A stretch of 64,000 bases of DNA, taken from an uncultured Candidatus Saccharibacteria bacterium (GTDB lineage Bacteria; Patescibacteriota; Saccharimonadia; Saccharimonadales; Saccharimonadaceae). Position numbers and translations under genes: made by a program. Of the stretch, positions 40,777-50,672 are shown in pieces. The first letter of the stretch is position 1. Each line of letters begins with the position of its first letter. Under the pieces are notes generated by a model that searched no databases, was not told the origin of the DNA, and worked only from the letters and a program-made list of their open reading frames with translations. Location of the stretch: NCBI GenBank assembly GCA_947165975.1, contig CAMVCL010000003.1:1-64000 (forward strand), written 5' to 3'.

Positions 40777-41777
40777 TGATAATTAAGACTGTTAAGCTCA
40801 CTAATTTTCGTAATCACACATCATACAAACTAGAATGTAAAGATGAAACATCTTTAATCCTAGGAGAAAACGGCTGTGGTAAAACTTCGGTTCTTGAGGC
40901 AATCTATATTTTAACTAGGGGTAAAAGTTTTCGTGCAACTGATCCAGAAATAATCAAAAATAATACTGAGTTTTATCGTATAGAACTGGAATATGTTAGT
41001 GGCGAAAAGATTATCGCAACCTATGATGGTAAAATGAAGAATTTTTTGATTTTGGATAAAAAAACACGACGGCTTCCTAAAAAAAACAAATACCCTGTGG
41101 TGTTATTTTTACCATCCGACTTAAACCTACTTAGTCATTCCCCTAGTCGGAGACGCGATTATTTTGATCGTATTTTTAGTGAATTTGATGAAACCTATGC
41201 TTCTAATCTATCTAAATATGAAAAAGCTCTCAAGCAAAGAAATGAATTATTAAAAAAAGATTCCCTCACGGAAGACACCCTTTTTTCTTGGAATATTATG
41301 TTGTCTAAATATGGTACAGACTTATACAACCAACGTATAACTTATATAGAAGAAATCAACTCAAAACTAACCACTACTTATCAATCTATTGCCAAAAACC
41401 AAGACGAAATAAATATTTTCTATAAAACCGAAGCTAAAAATCTGACTAATGAGCAGTATCTTAAAAAGATAGAGCAAAACTTTAAGAAAGATTCATATCT
41501 CGGCCATACCACCTTCGGAGTTCACCGCGACGATTATATTTTTGAATTCAATCATAAACCAGCCAATGGCTCCGCTTCACGCGGTGAGTCGCGTTCGATT
41601 ATCTTAGCACTTAAATTTATTGAAGCTGATCTCCTTACACAAAAACTTCACCTTAAACCAGTTATTTTATTAGACGATGTATTCTCGGAATTGGATGAAA
41701 CGCGCCGTCATTGTTTAGTTAAAAATTTCAAAAATAATCAGGTAATTATTACTAGTGTCGAGCGTAATACTTTCTAG
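40776..41777 (+). CDS. recF: DNA replication/repair protein RecF
   Basis: LTNFRNHTSYKLECKDETSLILGENGCGKTSVLEAIYIL; VILLDDVFSELDETRR. Confidence 0.95.
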   Translation: MIIKTVKLTNFRNHTSYKLECKDETSLILGENGCGKTSVLEAIYILTRGKSFRATDPEIIKNNTEFYRIELEYVSGEKIIATYDGKMKNFLILDKKTRRLPKKNKYPVVLFLPSDLNLLSHSPSRRRDYFDRIFSEFDETYASNLSKYEKALKQRNELLKKDSLTEDTLFSWNIMLSKYGTDLYNQRITYIEEINSKLTTTYQSIAKNQDEINIFYKTEAKNLTNEQYLKKIEQNFKKDSYLGHTTFGVHRDDYIFEFNHKPANGSASRGESRSIILALKFIEADLLTQKLHLKPVILLDDVFSELDETRRHCLVKNFKNNQVIITSVERNTF

Positions 41778-43935
41778 TGAAAGCTATTACTGGATTTTCT
41801 GTACCTTCAAAATATTTAATACTATTATAGGCAGTCGAATCTCCTGCATACTTTCTTAAAGAAGCGGTCGCTCTTGCTAATGAAACATACCTCTGAGCAT
41901 ACTTATAGGTATCCCAATCACTATTTGAAGACGAATTAACAAAAGCTGCACCAGTTGCAAGCCTTTTTTCTTTTTCAGATACACCGAAGAGATTTTTGAC
42001 CATATTAACTAGATCTGAAACAAAAGATAAAGAAGATGATCCACTGGAAACAGATTCTAAAATTCCCCCATCTACTACACCAATAGGTGTTATCCTTTCG
42101 TTATTATAAATAATAAAACGAGCTAATACTGAGTTTTCGTTAATAGTCCTTGTTCCGCCAGAAAGAGTAGTATTAGCCTCCATAAAAGCCTTAAAACCAG
42201 CATCATTAAATGGGTCATTGAGTGTGCTAGTATCAAAAGCTACACTTTCATCACACTGTGGCGAACCAACTGCACCAATCGATCCAATCGTTTCACAATT
42301 TCCAAAATTCAATAAATAAGATTCTGTAGTGTCCGCATAAACACTCGTCGTGAGTGAAGAAATAGCTCTATTAGTAGTACTAAATAAGACGGCACTCTTC
42401 GTTAATAAACCACCTCTAGCTCCACGTAGAGAGATAGCAAAATTATAAATCATTGAACCAAGAAAGGTATTTTTTGAAGTTACGTCGAAAGGACTACGAT
42501 TCATACGATCAACCCTTGCGTCCATCGCTAAAACTTCTGCGTTTAGTTTTGCGTACTGGGTAATAGCGTCAGCATCTCCCGCAGTCGCGCCACTTGCTTT
42601 TGCCAACATCCTCCCCGTGTTCACTGCGCCTTCAGCTAAGAATTCTCCGGCATTAACCCCTTTAATTGTGTTATAAGAATTATCTATTAATGAACCAGAT
42701 ACAGTAGGGGTAATTAGGTTAATAATTGCAGAAGAAGCCATTTCTACCCCGTTATTTAATAAGCGACCAATTATTCCTTTTACACCATTATCCGTAGAAG
42801 CAACAGTTCCATTAATTGTTTTGATACCATTACTATGAATCCGATTCTCTATTGTGTTTAAAATTCTATCAGAAGAATAATTTTGGATTGTCTCAGGGTT
42901 AATCTTTTCTTTTGCTAAGATTGCATAAAGACTCGGTGAGTCTAATGGTGTACCGGTGGTTTTTATTATTTCACCGGTCTTTACGTCAACAATTTCTGTT
43001 TCAGAATCAGTATACAGGTAATTCATCGCCTCGTTAATTTTTGAGTCATTCCCGTCGCCAGCTTTCATTTTACTGATGTTTTCCATAAATAACGAATAAA
43101 ACAAAGCTGAGCGCTGTTCCTTAGCTGTTGTATCAGCAACTTTTAGAGTGTCTGCCGTACTTAGGGCGGCATCGTTTGTGTTTTCTGCGGTGTTTTTTTC
43201 TCTAACCCTATCAACGAATTCACTAGCATCAGAAGATGCCTGTGCGGAACTACCATTTTCATTATACCCGTCTTCGCTTTCGTCATAGTAAACACTATTA
43301 ATACTTACATCACTCCCGGCTTTCATTTTTTCTTTCATTACCTTATCAAAATCAGATTCTGCTGTAAAATTATTACGAGAAGTGCCAATTTTCTTAAAAA
43401 TTTCTTCTGCTGGTTCATCATAATAATATGCCGCGCGTCTATATGTAGCATTATCTAGTGCGTTATAGAGTTCCACATTATTGCTGATTTCATTAATAAA
43501 ATCTTCTGCACGGATTATTTTTTCACCCTGTTTTAGCACTAAACCGCCTTCATGTTTGTTACTTTCTTTAAATTCGCCATTATCTAGATATCCTACTAAA
43601 ACTCCGTTTGTTTTTAATATTTCAACAGTATTATCTGGGATATCACCATCTAGTAAGGCTTGCTGGAATATTATCTTTTTGCTTTCAACAGCGTCAGCGT
43701 ATTGTACGTCGGTTTCCTCTATTAAACGTTCTGAAATCGCTGAAGGAATTAAAGTCCCTGAATTAAAAATAATTGCAAAAACCACAATCATCATAGTAAT
43801 AAAACCAGCCGCAGTAAATCCTTTAAGCTTACCAGAACCTTTAGTTTTTATTTTTTTACCCGTCACATTTGAGATAATCTGGTTATTAGAGAGAGCAGAC
43901 TTTTCACTAGACTGTAAGACCTCTGTTGAATTCAT
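41752..43935 (-). CDS. Large single-pass membrane protein, function unknown
   Basis: N-terminal KLKGFTAAGFITMMIVVFAIIFNSGTLIPSAISERLIEE; leaderless start ATG 43935. Confidence 0.7.
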   Translation of the reverse strand: MNSTEVLQSSEKSALSNNQIISNVTGKKIKTKGSGKLKGFTAAGFITMMIVVFAIIFNSGTLIPSAISERLIEETDVQYADAVESKKIIFQQALLDGDIPDNTVEILKTNGVLVGYLDNGEFKESNKHEGGLVLKQGEKIIRAEDFINEISNNVELYNALDNATYRRAAYYYDEPAEEIFKKIGTSRNNFTAESDFDKVMKEKMKAGSDVSINSVYYDESEDGYNENGSSAQASSDASEFVDRVREKNTAENTNDAALSTADTLKVADTTAKEQRSALFYSLFMENISKMKAGDGNDSKINEAMNYLYTDSETEIVDVKTGEIIKTTGTPLDSPSLYAILAKEKINPETIQNYSSDRILNTIENRIHSNGIKTINGTVASTDNGVKGIIGRLLNNGVEMASSAIINLITPTVSGSLIDNSYNTIKGVNAGEFLAEGAVNTGRMLAKASGATAGDADAITQYAKLNAEVLAMDARVDRMNRSPFDVTSKNTFLGSMIYNFAISLRGARGGLLTKSAVLFSTTNRAISSLTTSVYADTTESYLLNFGNCETIGSIGAVGSPQCDESVAFDTSTLNDPFNDAGFKAFMEANTTLSGGTRTINENSVLARFIIYNNERITPIGVVDGGILESVSSGSSSLSFVSDLVNMVKNLFGVSEKEKRLATGAAFVNSSSNSDWDTYKYAQRYVSLARATASLRKYAGDSTAYNSIKYFEGTENPVIAFTRKYYARH

Positions 43936-43971
43936 AATATAATTATAACATATTTTTGATATAATAAAAAT

Positions 43972-45213
43972 ATGGTTAAGATAGAGAAAATAATTCCGGG
44001 TGGACAAGCTCTTGGTACCCTTCAGGATGGCAAGAAAGTGTTTTTTTGGAACGCATTACCAGGAGAAATAGTTACAGAATATCTGATTACTAAGAATAAA
44101 TCACATTACCTCGAAGCGACTGCTCAGAATATTAAGGACCCATCCAAATTCCGCTTAGAACCTAAAGATCCATGTTTTCTTTCAACTTCTCCTTGGCAGA
44201 TTATGGACTACGATTATGAACTAAAACTTAAATCTGAACTTGTCGCCGAAATATTTCGTGAGCATCAAATCATTATTAATCCCCCTAAAATCCTTACAGA
44301 CAGAAAAGAATTTTTTTATAGAAACAAAATGGAATATTCCCTCTATTGGAATAAACAAACCGAAAAAATTAGCCTCGCTTTTCATCAACGGGGATCCCAC
44401 TATAAAATACCGATTCATCAATCCTCGATAGAGCACCCAGAGATCTTTTCTGTTGCACAAAATATCATTAATGATCTAAATAATCATCATGAAGAGGCTC
44501 GCAAGTATCAATCTCTGTTATTACGCTGTAACCAAAAAGGTGAAGTTTCGGGCGGGCTTTATGAAAACCATAAACCGCATACAAAATTTAATAATCTCAC
44601 AGATACAATCTTGGGGAGAGAGTATTCATACTCGCCAAACGGGTTTTTTCAGATCAATATCCCTGTCTATGAATTAGCTCTTAAGGAAATCAAAAACTAT
44701 ATTGTCACCGAGGAGGTATTAGATCTCTATTCTGGTGTCGGTACTATTGGTCTTTCTGTTGCTTCCGATCGTCACCTCACCTTGATAGAATCAGATAGGT
44801 CGGCGTTTAATGAAATGGTGAAGAATATTACCATTGAAGGTGTTTTGGAGGATAGTAAAGCGAGGGACGGTATGATCCCCCCTGTTACCACGGATAAAAT
44901 CGACTCGGTCCGAAATGGTAATACTTTTGCCATCTTAGCAAAAACTGAAAACACTCTAAACTACATTGCCCCCAACCAAACCGTTATTCTAGACCCTCCA
45001 CGCGCTGGTTGTGATTATAAATTAGTTGAACAACTTATAAACATTGTTCCAGAAAAAATAATATATTTATCCTGCAACCCGGCTACCCAAGCTCGCGATA
45101 TTAAAATATTACTCAAAAAATACCAAATTGAAGATACTAAGACATTTAACTTTTTCCCACGCACTCCACATATTGAAAATCTCGTTATTCTCTCTAAAAA
45201 TGAACATAATTAA
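43972..45213 (+). CDS. RlmD/TrmA-family RNA m5U methyltransferase
   Basis: [41 protein letters not shown]. Confidence 0.92.
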   Translation: MVKIEKIIPGGQALGTLQDGKKVFFWNALPGEIVTEYLITKNKSHYLEATAQNIKDPSKFRLEPKDPCFLSTSPWQIMDYDYELKLKSELVAEIFREHQIIINPPKILTDRKEFFYRNKMEYSLYWNKQTEKISLAFHQRGSHYKIPIHQSSIEHPEIFSVAQNIINDLNNHHEEARKYQSLLLRCNQKGEVSGGLYENHKPHTKFNNLTDTILGREYSYSPNGFFQINIPVYELALKEIKNYIVTEEVLDLYSGVGTIGLSVASDRHLTLIESDRSAFNEMVKNITIEGVLEDSKARDGMIPPVTTDKIDSVRNGNTFAILAKTENTLNYIAPNQTVILDPPRAGCDYKLVEQLINIVPEKIIYLSCNPATQARDIKILLKKYQIEDTKTFNFFPRTPHIENLVILSKNEHN

Positions 45214-45255
45214 GCTTCATTTTTAGCGAGAAACATGCTAGAATTATTGAAAGAC

Positions 45256-45345
45256 GGAAGTGTGGCCGAGTGGTTGAAGGCGCACGCTTGGAAAGCGTGT
45301 AACGGGGCAACTCGTTCGCAGGTTCGAATCCTGTCGCTTCCGCCA
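45256..45345 (+). tRNA. tRNA-Ser (anticodon GGA), CCA encoded
   Basis: GGAAGTGTGGCCGAGTGGTTGAAGGCGCACGCTTGGAAAGCGTG...CGCTTCCGCCA. Confidence 0.95.
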
Positions 45346-45350
45346 TATAT

Positions 45351-45374
45351 AATAAGAAAGCCTGCTTTCTTATT
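45351..45374 (+). terminator. Hairpin downstream of tRNA-Ser(GGA)
   Basis: AATAAGAAAG-CCTG-CTTTCTTATT. Confidence 0.55.
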
Positions 45375-45441
45375 GTGATATAAGGGGGGTAAAAGGATAA
45401 TTATTCTGTCGCTTTTACTATATGTAAAATGGAGTACAGGT

Positions 45442-46290
45442 GTGAGTGAAAACATACTAATAGAACTACAAGGATTGACTAAACGCTACGGCTACGGTGA
45501 TACTGAGTCTTTTGCATTAAAAGATTTTGATCTCACTATCAAACGTGGCGAATTTATTATGATAATGGGGCCATCTGGTTGCGGAAAGACCACCCTTTTA
45601 AATATTATCGGATTATTAGATCGCGCCAGCAAGGGTAAGTATATTCTAAACGGTGAAAACGTCGCTAGTATTTCAGCTAGGCGTCAAGCTAAACTTCGCG
45701 CCAAGAAAATCGGCTTCGTCTTTCAGAACTTTAATTTAATCGAAGATTTACCAGTAATCGATAACGTGGCTTTGCCCTTAGTTTATACCGGTTACTCCAA
45801 AACCGCCCAACTAAAAGCCGCTTCTAACGCTCTCAAGCGTTTTCATCTGAACGAACGAGAATACTACCTTCCCTATCAGCTTTCTGGTGGTCAACAACAA
45901 CGCGTTGCGATTGCTAGAGCAATTGTAGGGGATCCAGAGATTATTCTAGCCGATGAGCCTACTGGTAATCTTGATTCGCGAGCTTCTCATATCGTCATGG
46001 AAGAACTTAAGGCTATTCACGGAGAAGGCAACACAATTATTATGGTCACCCATAATCCTTCGCTTACTTCTTATGCTACTCGTGTAATTAATATGTTAGA
46101 CGGTCAGATTGATACCGATGTTAAAACAGTTTCTGATGCAAATCTTCCTCAACCCATTAGTGTGAAGATTAAAAAGAAGAAAAAAGCCGAAGAACCAGAA
46201 TTTGTTGAAATCTCCACTCAGAAAACTGAAAAGTCCGATAAAAAAGAAGAAAAAACTCAGAAACGCAAAAAATCTCGGAGGAAAAAATAA
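45442..46290 (+). CDS. MacB/LolD-type ABC transporter ATP-binding protein
   Basis: [52 protein letters not shown]. Confidence 0.95.
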   Translation: MSENILIELQGLTKRYGYGDTESFALKDFDLTIKRGEFIMIMGPSGCGKTTLLNIIGLLDRASKGKYILNGENVASISARRQAKLRAKKIGFVFQNFNLIEDLPVIDNVALPLVYTGYSKTAQLKAASNALKRFHLNEREYYLPYQLSGGQQQRVAIARAIVGDPEIILADEPTGNLDSRASHIVMEELKAIHGEGNTIIMVTHNPSLTSYATRVINMLDGQIDTDVKTVSDANLPQPISVKIKKKKKAEEPEFVEISTQKTEKSDKKEEKTQKRKKSRRKK

Positions 46291-47522
46291 TGGCATTGCT
46301 TCTCAAAACTCATTACAAACTTGCCCGAAGTGCCATTAAGGAAAATCGCACTCGTTCCCTTCTTACTGGTCTTGGTATCGCAATCGGTGTAGCGAGTATT
46401 ATATTAATACTCTCTCTAATGGGGAGTATTTCAAACCTTATTAAAGAACAAACTAAAGAGATTGGCGCTGATTTAATTGTAGTTCGCCCTAATTCTTCCA
46501 AAGACAACATTACTAGCATTGTCGAAGAATTCACTGCCGCTAATTCCTTTCAAAAATCTAGCCTCGCTATTGATGATGTCACTGCTATCAAAAAAGTAAA
46601 AAACGTATCCGCCGCAGCGCCTATTGCGATTTCTACTAATACCGTAGACTCTGAAAAGAATAATTTCGAATCTGTACCAATCCTTGGCACCAACCGCGAT
46701 TTTATCAAAATTGAACCACTAGCCCTTCGTTACGGAGCCTTTCTTACGGAAGAAAATGAAGAAAACTCTGTTGTGCTCGGCCATACCCTATCTCTTGCCT
46801 TATTTAATACCGTCAATAGTACCGTCGGCAAGACTGTAACAATTATGGGGGAAAAGTTTATGATTGTAGGGGTGTTAGATGAGGTTGATCGCTCAATCAA
46901 CTTTGATAATGTTGATTTTGACAATGCTCTTATTATGGATATTAAGAGCCTTGATAAAATCACCGGTTCGACACAGATACAACAAATTAACGTTAAGGCC
47001 GCCAACACCGATAGCCTAGAGACGATTTCCAATGATATTCAGGATGCTCTTATTAATCAAAAGCTTGGCGATAAAAATTTTTCAGTTTCATATGGAGACG
47101 AAATTACTCATCCAGCCAGCAACCTATTTAATATTGTTTCTGGCATGCTCGCCATCGTGGCTGCTATCTCGCTAGTTGTTGGTGGTATTGGAGTCATGAA
47201 TATTATGCTAGTCTCAGTGGCGGAACGAACTCATGAGATTGGCATTAGAAAGGCCGTTGGCGCTTCATCTCGTAATATTCTTATGCAATTTCTCTTCGAA
47301 GCCCTAATTCTTTGTATTTTTGGTGGTATTCTTGGTCTCGTACTCGGTTATATCCTTGCTTTCCTACTATCAGTTATTACACCATTTGCGCCATATATTA
47401 GTTGGGAGATAATAGCTATCACATTCTTAACCACTGTCGGTATTGGCATTATCTTTGGCATTTATCCAGCTCTTAAGGCTGCTACCAAAAATCCTATCGA
47501 TTCTCTCAAACATTATCGTTAG
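46290..47522 (+). CDS. MacB/FtsX-type ABC transporter permease
   Basis: NRTRSLLTGLGIAIGVASIILILSLMGS; GGIGVMNIMLVSVAERTHEIGIRKAVGA. Confidence 0.95.
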   Translation: MALLLKTHYKLARSAIKENRTRSLLTGLGIAIGVASIILILSLMGSISNLIKEQTKEIGADLIVVRPNSSKDNITSIVEEFTAANSFQKSSLAIDDVTAIKKVKNVSAAAPIAISTNTVDSEKNNFESVPILGTNRDFIKIEPLALRYGAFLTEENEENSVVLGHTLSLALFNTVNSTVGKTVTIMGEKFMIVGVLDEVDRSINFDNVDFDNALIMDIKSLDKITGSTQIQQINVKAANTDSLETISNDIQDALINQKLGDKNFSVSYGDEITHPASNLFNIVSGMLAIVAAISLVVGGIGVMNIMLVSVAERTHEIGIRKAVGASSRNILMQFLFEALILCIFGGILGLVLGYILAFLLSVITPFAPYISWEIIAITFLTTVGIGIIFGIYPALKAATKNPIDSLKHYR

Positions 47523-47551
47523 TCCACCTCTACACATGATATAATAATGCT

Positions 47552-48799
47552 ATGAAGAAATTATTAGAAAAATTGCCTTTTTATAATACTGCCGTATTGC
47601 CATACCATTATGCTCAAGCTGTTGTTGCGGGAGTCAAAAACGGCTTTCCCGGTCGTAAACTTCGCGTCATTGCTGTGACTGGCACTAATGGAAAAACGAC
47701 AACTTGTTTCATGCTTTGGCATATGTTAAATCAAGCCGGACATAAAACTGGTCTTATGACCACTGTTGCTTATGGTGTAGAAAAATTAGAACCAGAACTC
47801 GGTCACATGACCACCGTCGACGCATTTACCTTAAACCAGCGCATTAAAAACATCGCGAACCAAGGAGCCGAATTTCTCATTTTGGAAGTTACCTCCCACG
47901 CCTTATCTGAGTATCGTATCCTCAATATTCCTATAGAAATTGGGATTTTTACTAACTTAACTCACGAACATCTCGATTATCACAAAACCCTCGAAAATTA
48001 TCGTAACGCCAAAGGTAAGCTTTTCAAAAAAGCCAAATATAGTATTTTAAATGCCGATGATCCAGCTACCAAATATTATGAAAGCATCGCTAAAGATTAT
48101 ACTACTTATGGTATAAAAAAGGGCCAAAATCAACCAAAAGACGTTAAGTTACAGGTATCAGGTGTCAAATATTCATATCATGGCATGAATATCGAAACGC
48201 AAATTCCCGGCGAGTTTAATGTCTATAATTCCCTTGCCGCCGTCATTGCAGGTGAAAAGCTGGGATTAGAGCCAAAATCTATCGAAAAAGGCATCAAGAC
48301 ACTAAAAAGCGTCGAAGGACGCATGAATATTATCGATGAAGGACAAGATTTCACTGTGATCGTAGATTATGCGCACGCTCCCGATGCTATTGAAAAAGTC
48401 TTTAAATCTGTTGGCAAGCCTAAAGGTCGTATTATTTCAGTCCATGGTGGTGCCGGACGTCGTGATCCCTCTACAAGGCCAGTACGTGGCGAGCTTTTAG
48501 CTAAGCATTCCGATATTGTTATTATCACTGAAGATGACTCACGCGATGAGCCGCTAGACAAGATAATGCAGGGGTTTGTTGAAGGAGCAAAAAAAGCTGG
48601 TAAAACATTGAATAAGAATCTATTTACGGAACCCGATCGCGAAAAGGCCATTGAACTTGCACTTAGCAAAGCCAAAAAAGGTGATCTAGTCCTCGTACTC
48701 GGTAAAGGGCACGAAAAAACCATCCTTCGTGCCGATGGACCTCATGACTTTGAAGATATCAAAGTTACCAAAAAATTACTCAGAAAACTTAAAGTCTAG
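47552..48799 (+). CDS. Mur ligase family protein, MurE-like
   Basis: VIAVTGTNGKTTTCFMLWHML; NLTHEHLDYHKTLENY; VHGGAGRRDPSTRP. Confidence 0.92.
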   Translation: MKKLLEKLPFYNTAVLPYHYAQAVVAGVKNGFPGRKLRVIAVTGTNGKTTTCFMLWHMLNQAGHKTGLMTTVAYGVEKLEPELGHMTTVDAFTLNQRIKNIANQGAEFLILEVTSHALSEYRILNIPIEIGIFTNLTHEHLDYHKTLENYRNAKGKLFKKAKYSILNADDPATKYYESIAKDYTTYGIKKGQNQPKDVKLQVSGVKYSYHGMNIETQIPGEFNVYNSLAAVIAGEKLGLEPKSIEKGIKTLKSVEGRMNIIDEGQDFTVIVDYAHAPDAIEKVFKSVGKPKGRIISVHGGAGRRDPSTRPVRGELLAKHSDIVIITEDDSRDEPLDKIMQGFVEGAKKAGKTLNKNLFTEPDREKAIELALSKAKKGDLVLVLGKGHEKTILRADGPHDFEDIKVTKKLLRKLKV

Positions 48800-49545
48800 T
48801 TTGGTTCGTAATTTGCGATACCATCAACGATATTATCAACTGAAGCCCCTATTCCCTCAGCAATAGTTGCTGCACAAGCCATATAAGATACAGATGTTTC
48901 ACCTGGAACAAAAGTTGCTAAAGTGGTAATTTCTGACTGGATAGAAACTGTTGCTTCGGTCCCTTTAGCGTACAATTTAGAATTTAGTATTTTTACGTCA
49001 GAGCTGGAAAGACCAAAGGATAAAGTCTTTTTACTTCCCTTAAATTCTGCAAAAGTATTGTAATTAATATCATCGTGATTTAAGACAACAATTTCTGGTT
49101 TCATATCGAACAGAGTCTTTTCATTCTTTAGGAACTCCTCTGGTTCCATATCGCGAAGCCCAGCAGTCACAAAATTGGTCATCGCTGCAACATATACAGG
49201 AAGACCGTAAAAAATATTATCCCTCAATCCTTCTGCGGGCACAGTTACTATCACATAGTCAGCCCCCGCTTTCCAAGCGTCAGATAAAAATTTATGTAAC
49301 ATCCCCATCTTAAAAGGTTGGTCAGATGCCAATACTGCTACTTGTTCCCCCTTCGCTTTCATAATCTCATGTACATAATGAGCTACTGTCACCTTTCCGG
49401 TGCTACCAGTAATCGCGATCAATTTCATATCGCGCATCGGATTACCATAATATGACTTCAAAACCCGAGCTTTCAATTTTTGTCGTCGAGTCTTCATTCC
49501 ACCATTTTTGTTTTTGGCCTTGGTTTCATTTTCCCGCTTGCTCAT
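48796..49545 (-). CDS. Truncated Mur-ligase-like P-loop protein (central domain only)
   Basis: KLIAITGSTGKVTVAHYVHEIMK; VAAMTNFVTAGLRDMEPEEFLKNEKTLFD; no C-terminal ligase domain. Confidence 0.65.
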   Translation of the reverse strand: MSKRENETKAKNKNGGMKTRRQKLKARVLKSYYGNPMRDMKLIAITGSTGKVTVAHYVHEIMKAKGEQVAVLASDQPFKMGMLHKFLSDAWKAGADYVIVTVPAEGLRDNIFYGLPVYVAAMTNFVTAGLRDMEPEEFLKNEKTLFDMKPEIVVLNHDDINYNTFAEFKGSKKTLSFGLSSSDVKILNSKLYAKGTEATVSIQSEITTLATFVPGETSVSYMACAATIAEGIGASVDNIVDGIANYEPN

Positions 49546-49568
49546 AATACCTCCATTATATCATATAT

Positions 49569-50588
49569 TTACTCTAATAACCTACAAACCAGGCTGACTA
49601 TCAATTCCTTCTCCTTTGGTTCACTCTCTGCGATAAGTAGTGCGATTGCCGTAAGTGCGCGATCGGAGATTTTTGTTTCTCCCCGGTCAGTTAAGTGACA
49701 ATCATTCAGAGTCAAGAATAAGATAAACAAAAGTGCCCCAATTCTTTTATTCCCATCATAAAAAGGATGATCCTTAATCACAAAATAGAGCAGGTTGGCA
49801 GCTTTTTCTTGAGTGCTTGGATATAATTCCTTGCCCTCGAAACTTTGAAAGATTGCTGCTAGGCTCCCCTTAAAACTACCGTTTCTTTCCTTTCCAAACA
49901 AATCGGAACCACCTACGTTTGAGCGTAACTGCTCTACTGCTTCTATACACATTTCTACGGTTAATTCCTTCACGCGACGCTTTTTACTCATAAAGGATAA
50001 GTCAATGTGCCCATCATCATATTCCTTAAGAGTTTTAAAACTTCCTGCATATTTAGAAATTACCTCCAGTACTCCATTTGCCTCTCCCGCGTCCAATTCA
50101 TTTCTTACGGTTAGCCTTCGCACTAAAGCCATCATGTTCTCAACATCATGTAATTTCTTAACCTCTTTTCTCGCTTTTAGTGTAGCTAGACGGTTCTCAT
50201 TTATTGCTATGCCGTCAGTCACGAAACGTCGCAGTACTGATGTCGCCCAAATTCTGAAATTGGTTGCCTTTTTTGAGTTTACCCTATATCCTACCGATAT
50301 GATCATATCTAAATTGTAAATTTTCACTTCGTGTACCTGTGTCCTACCAGTCATGGCGCCATGTTGAGTGGTATGTGCATTTTTTGCACACACCAATGCC
50401 TCATCAAGTTCTCCCGTGTTTAAGATATTTCGAATATGCCTTCCTATCACTGTTCTATCCACGCCAAACAGTTGTGCGATTTGTGCTTGTGTTGCCCAGA
50501 GGGTTTCTCCTTCTGTATCCACGTCAAAAACGACTTCTCCTGACAGCCCCTTGTATATTTCAATTTTTTTCTCTATGTTATCCGCCAT
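49569..50588 (-). CDS. RhuM-family N-terminus fused to a Fic/Doc domain
   Basis: RhuM-like LWATQAQIAQLFGVDRTVIGRHIRNIL; Fic/Doc HPFYDGNKRIGA. Confidence 0.88.
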   Translation of the reverse strand: MADNIEKKIEIYKGLSGEVVFDVDTEGETLWATQAQIAQLFGVDRTVIGRHIRNILNTGELDEALVCAKNAHTTQHGAMTGRTQVHEVKIYNLDMIISVGYRVNSKKATNFRIWATSVLRRFVTDGIAINENRLATLKARKEVKKLHDVENMMALVRRLTVRNELDAGEANGVLEVISKYAGSFKTLKEYDDGHIDLSFMSKKRRVKELTVEMCIEAVEQLRSNVGGSDLFGKERNGSFKGSLAAIFQSFEGKELYPSTQEKAANLLYFVIKDHPFYDGNKRIGALLFILFLTLNDCHLTDRGETKISDRALTAIALLIAESEPKEKELIVSLVCRLLE

Positions 50589-50672
50589 CCTCCTGTGCTC
50601 CTCTATTTATCCTCATTATATCAGACAGTATCAAAAATGCACGCCCCCCATTCGTGCATCTTTACTTCTATC

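Noticed and set aside
45210-45455. ORF on the minus strand with [32 protein letters not shown]
   Set aside because: Classic artefact of translating antisense through a tRNA-Ser gene
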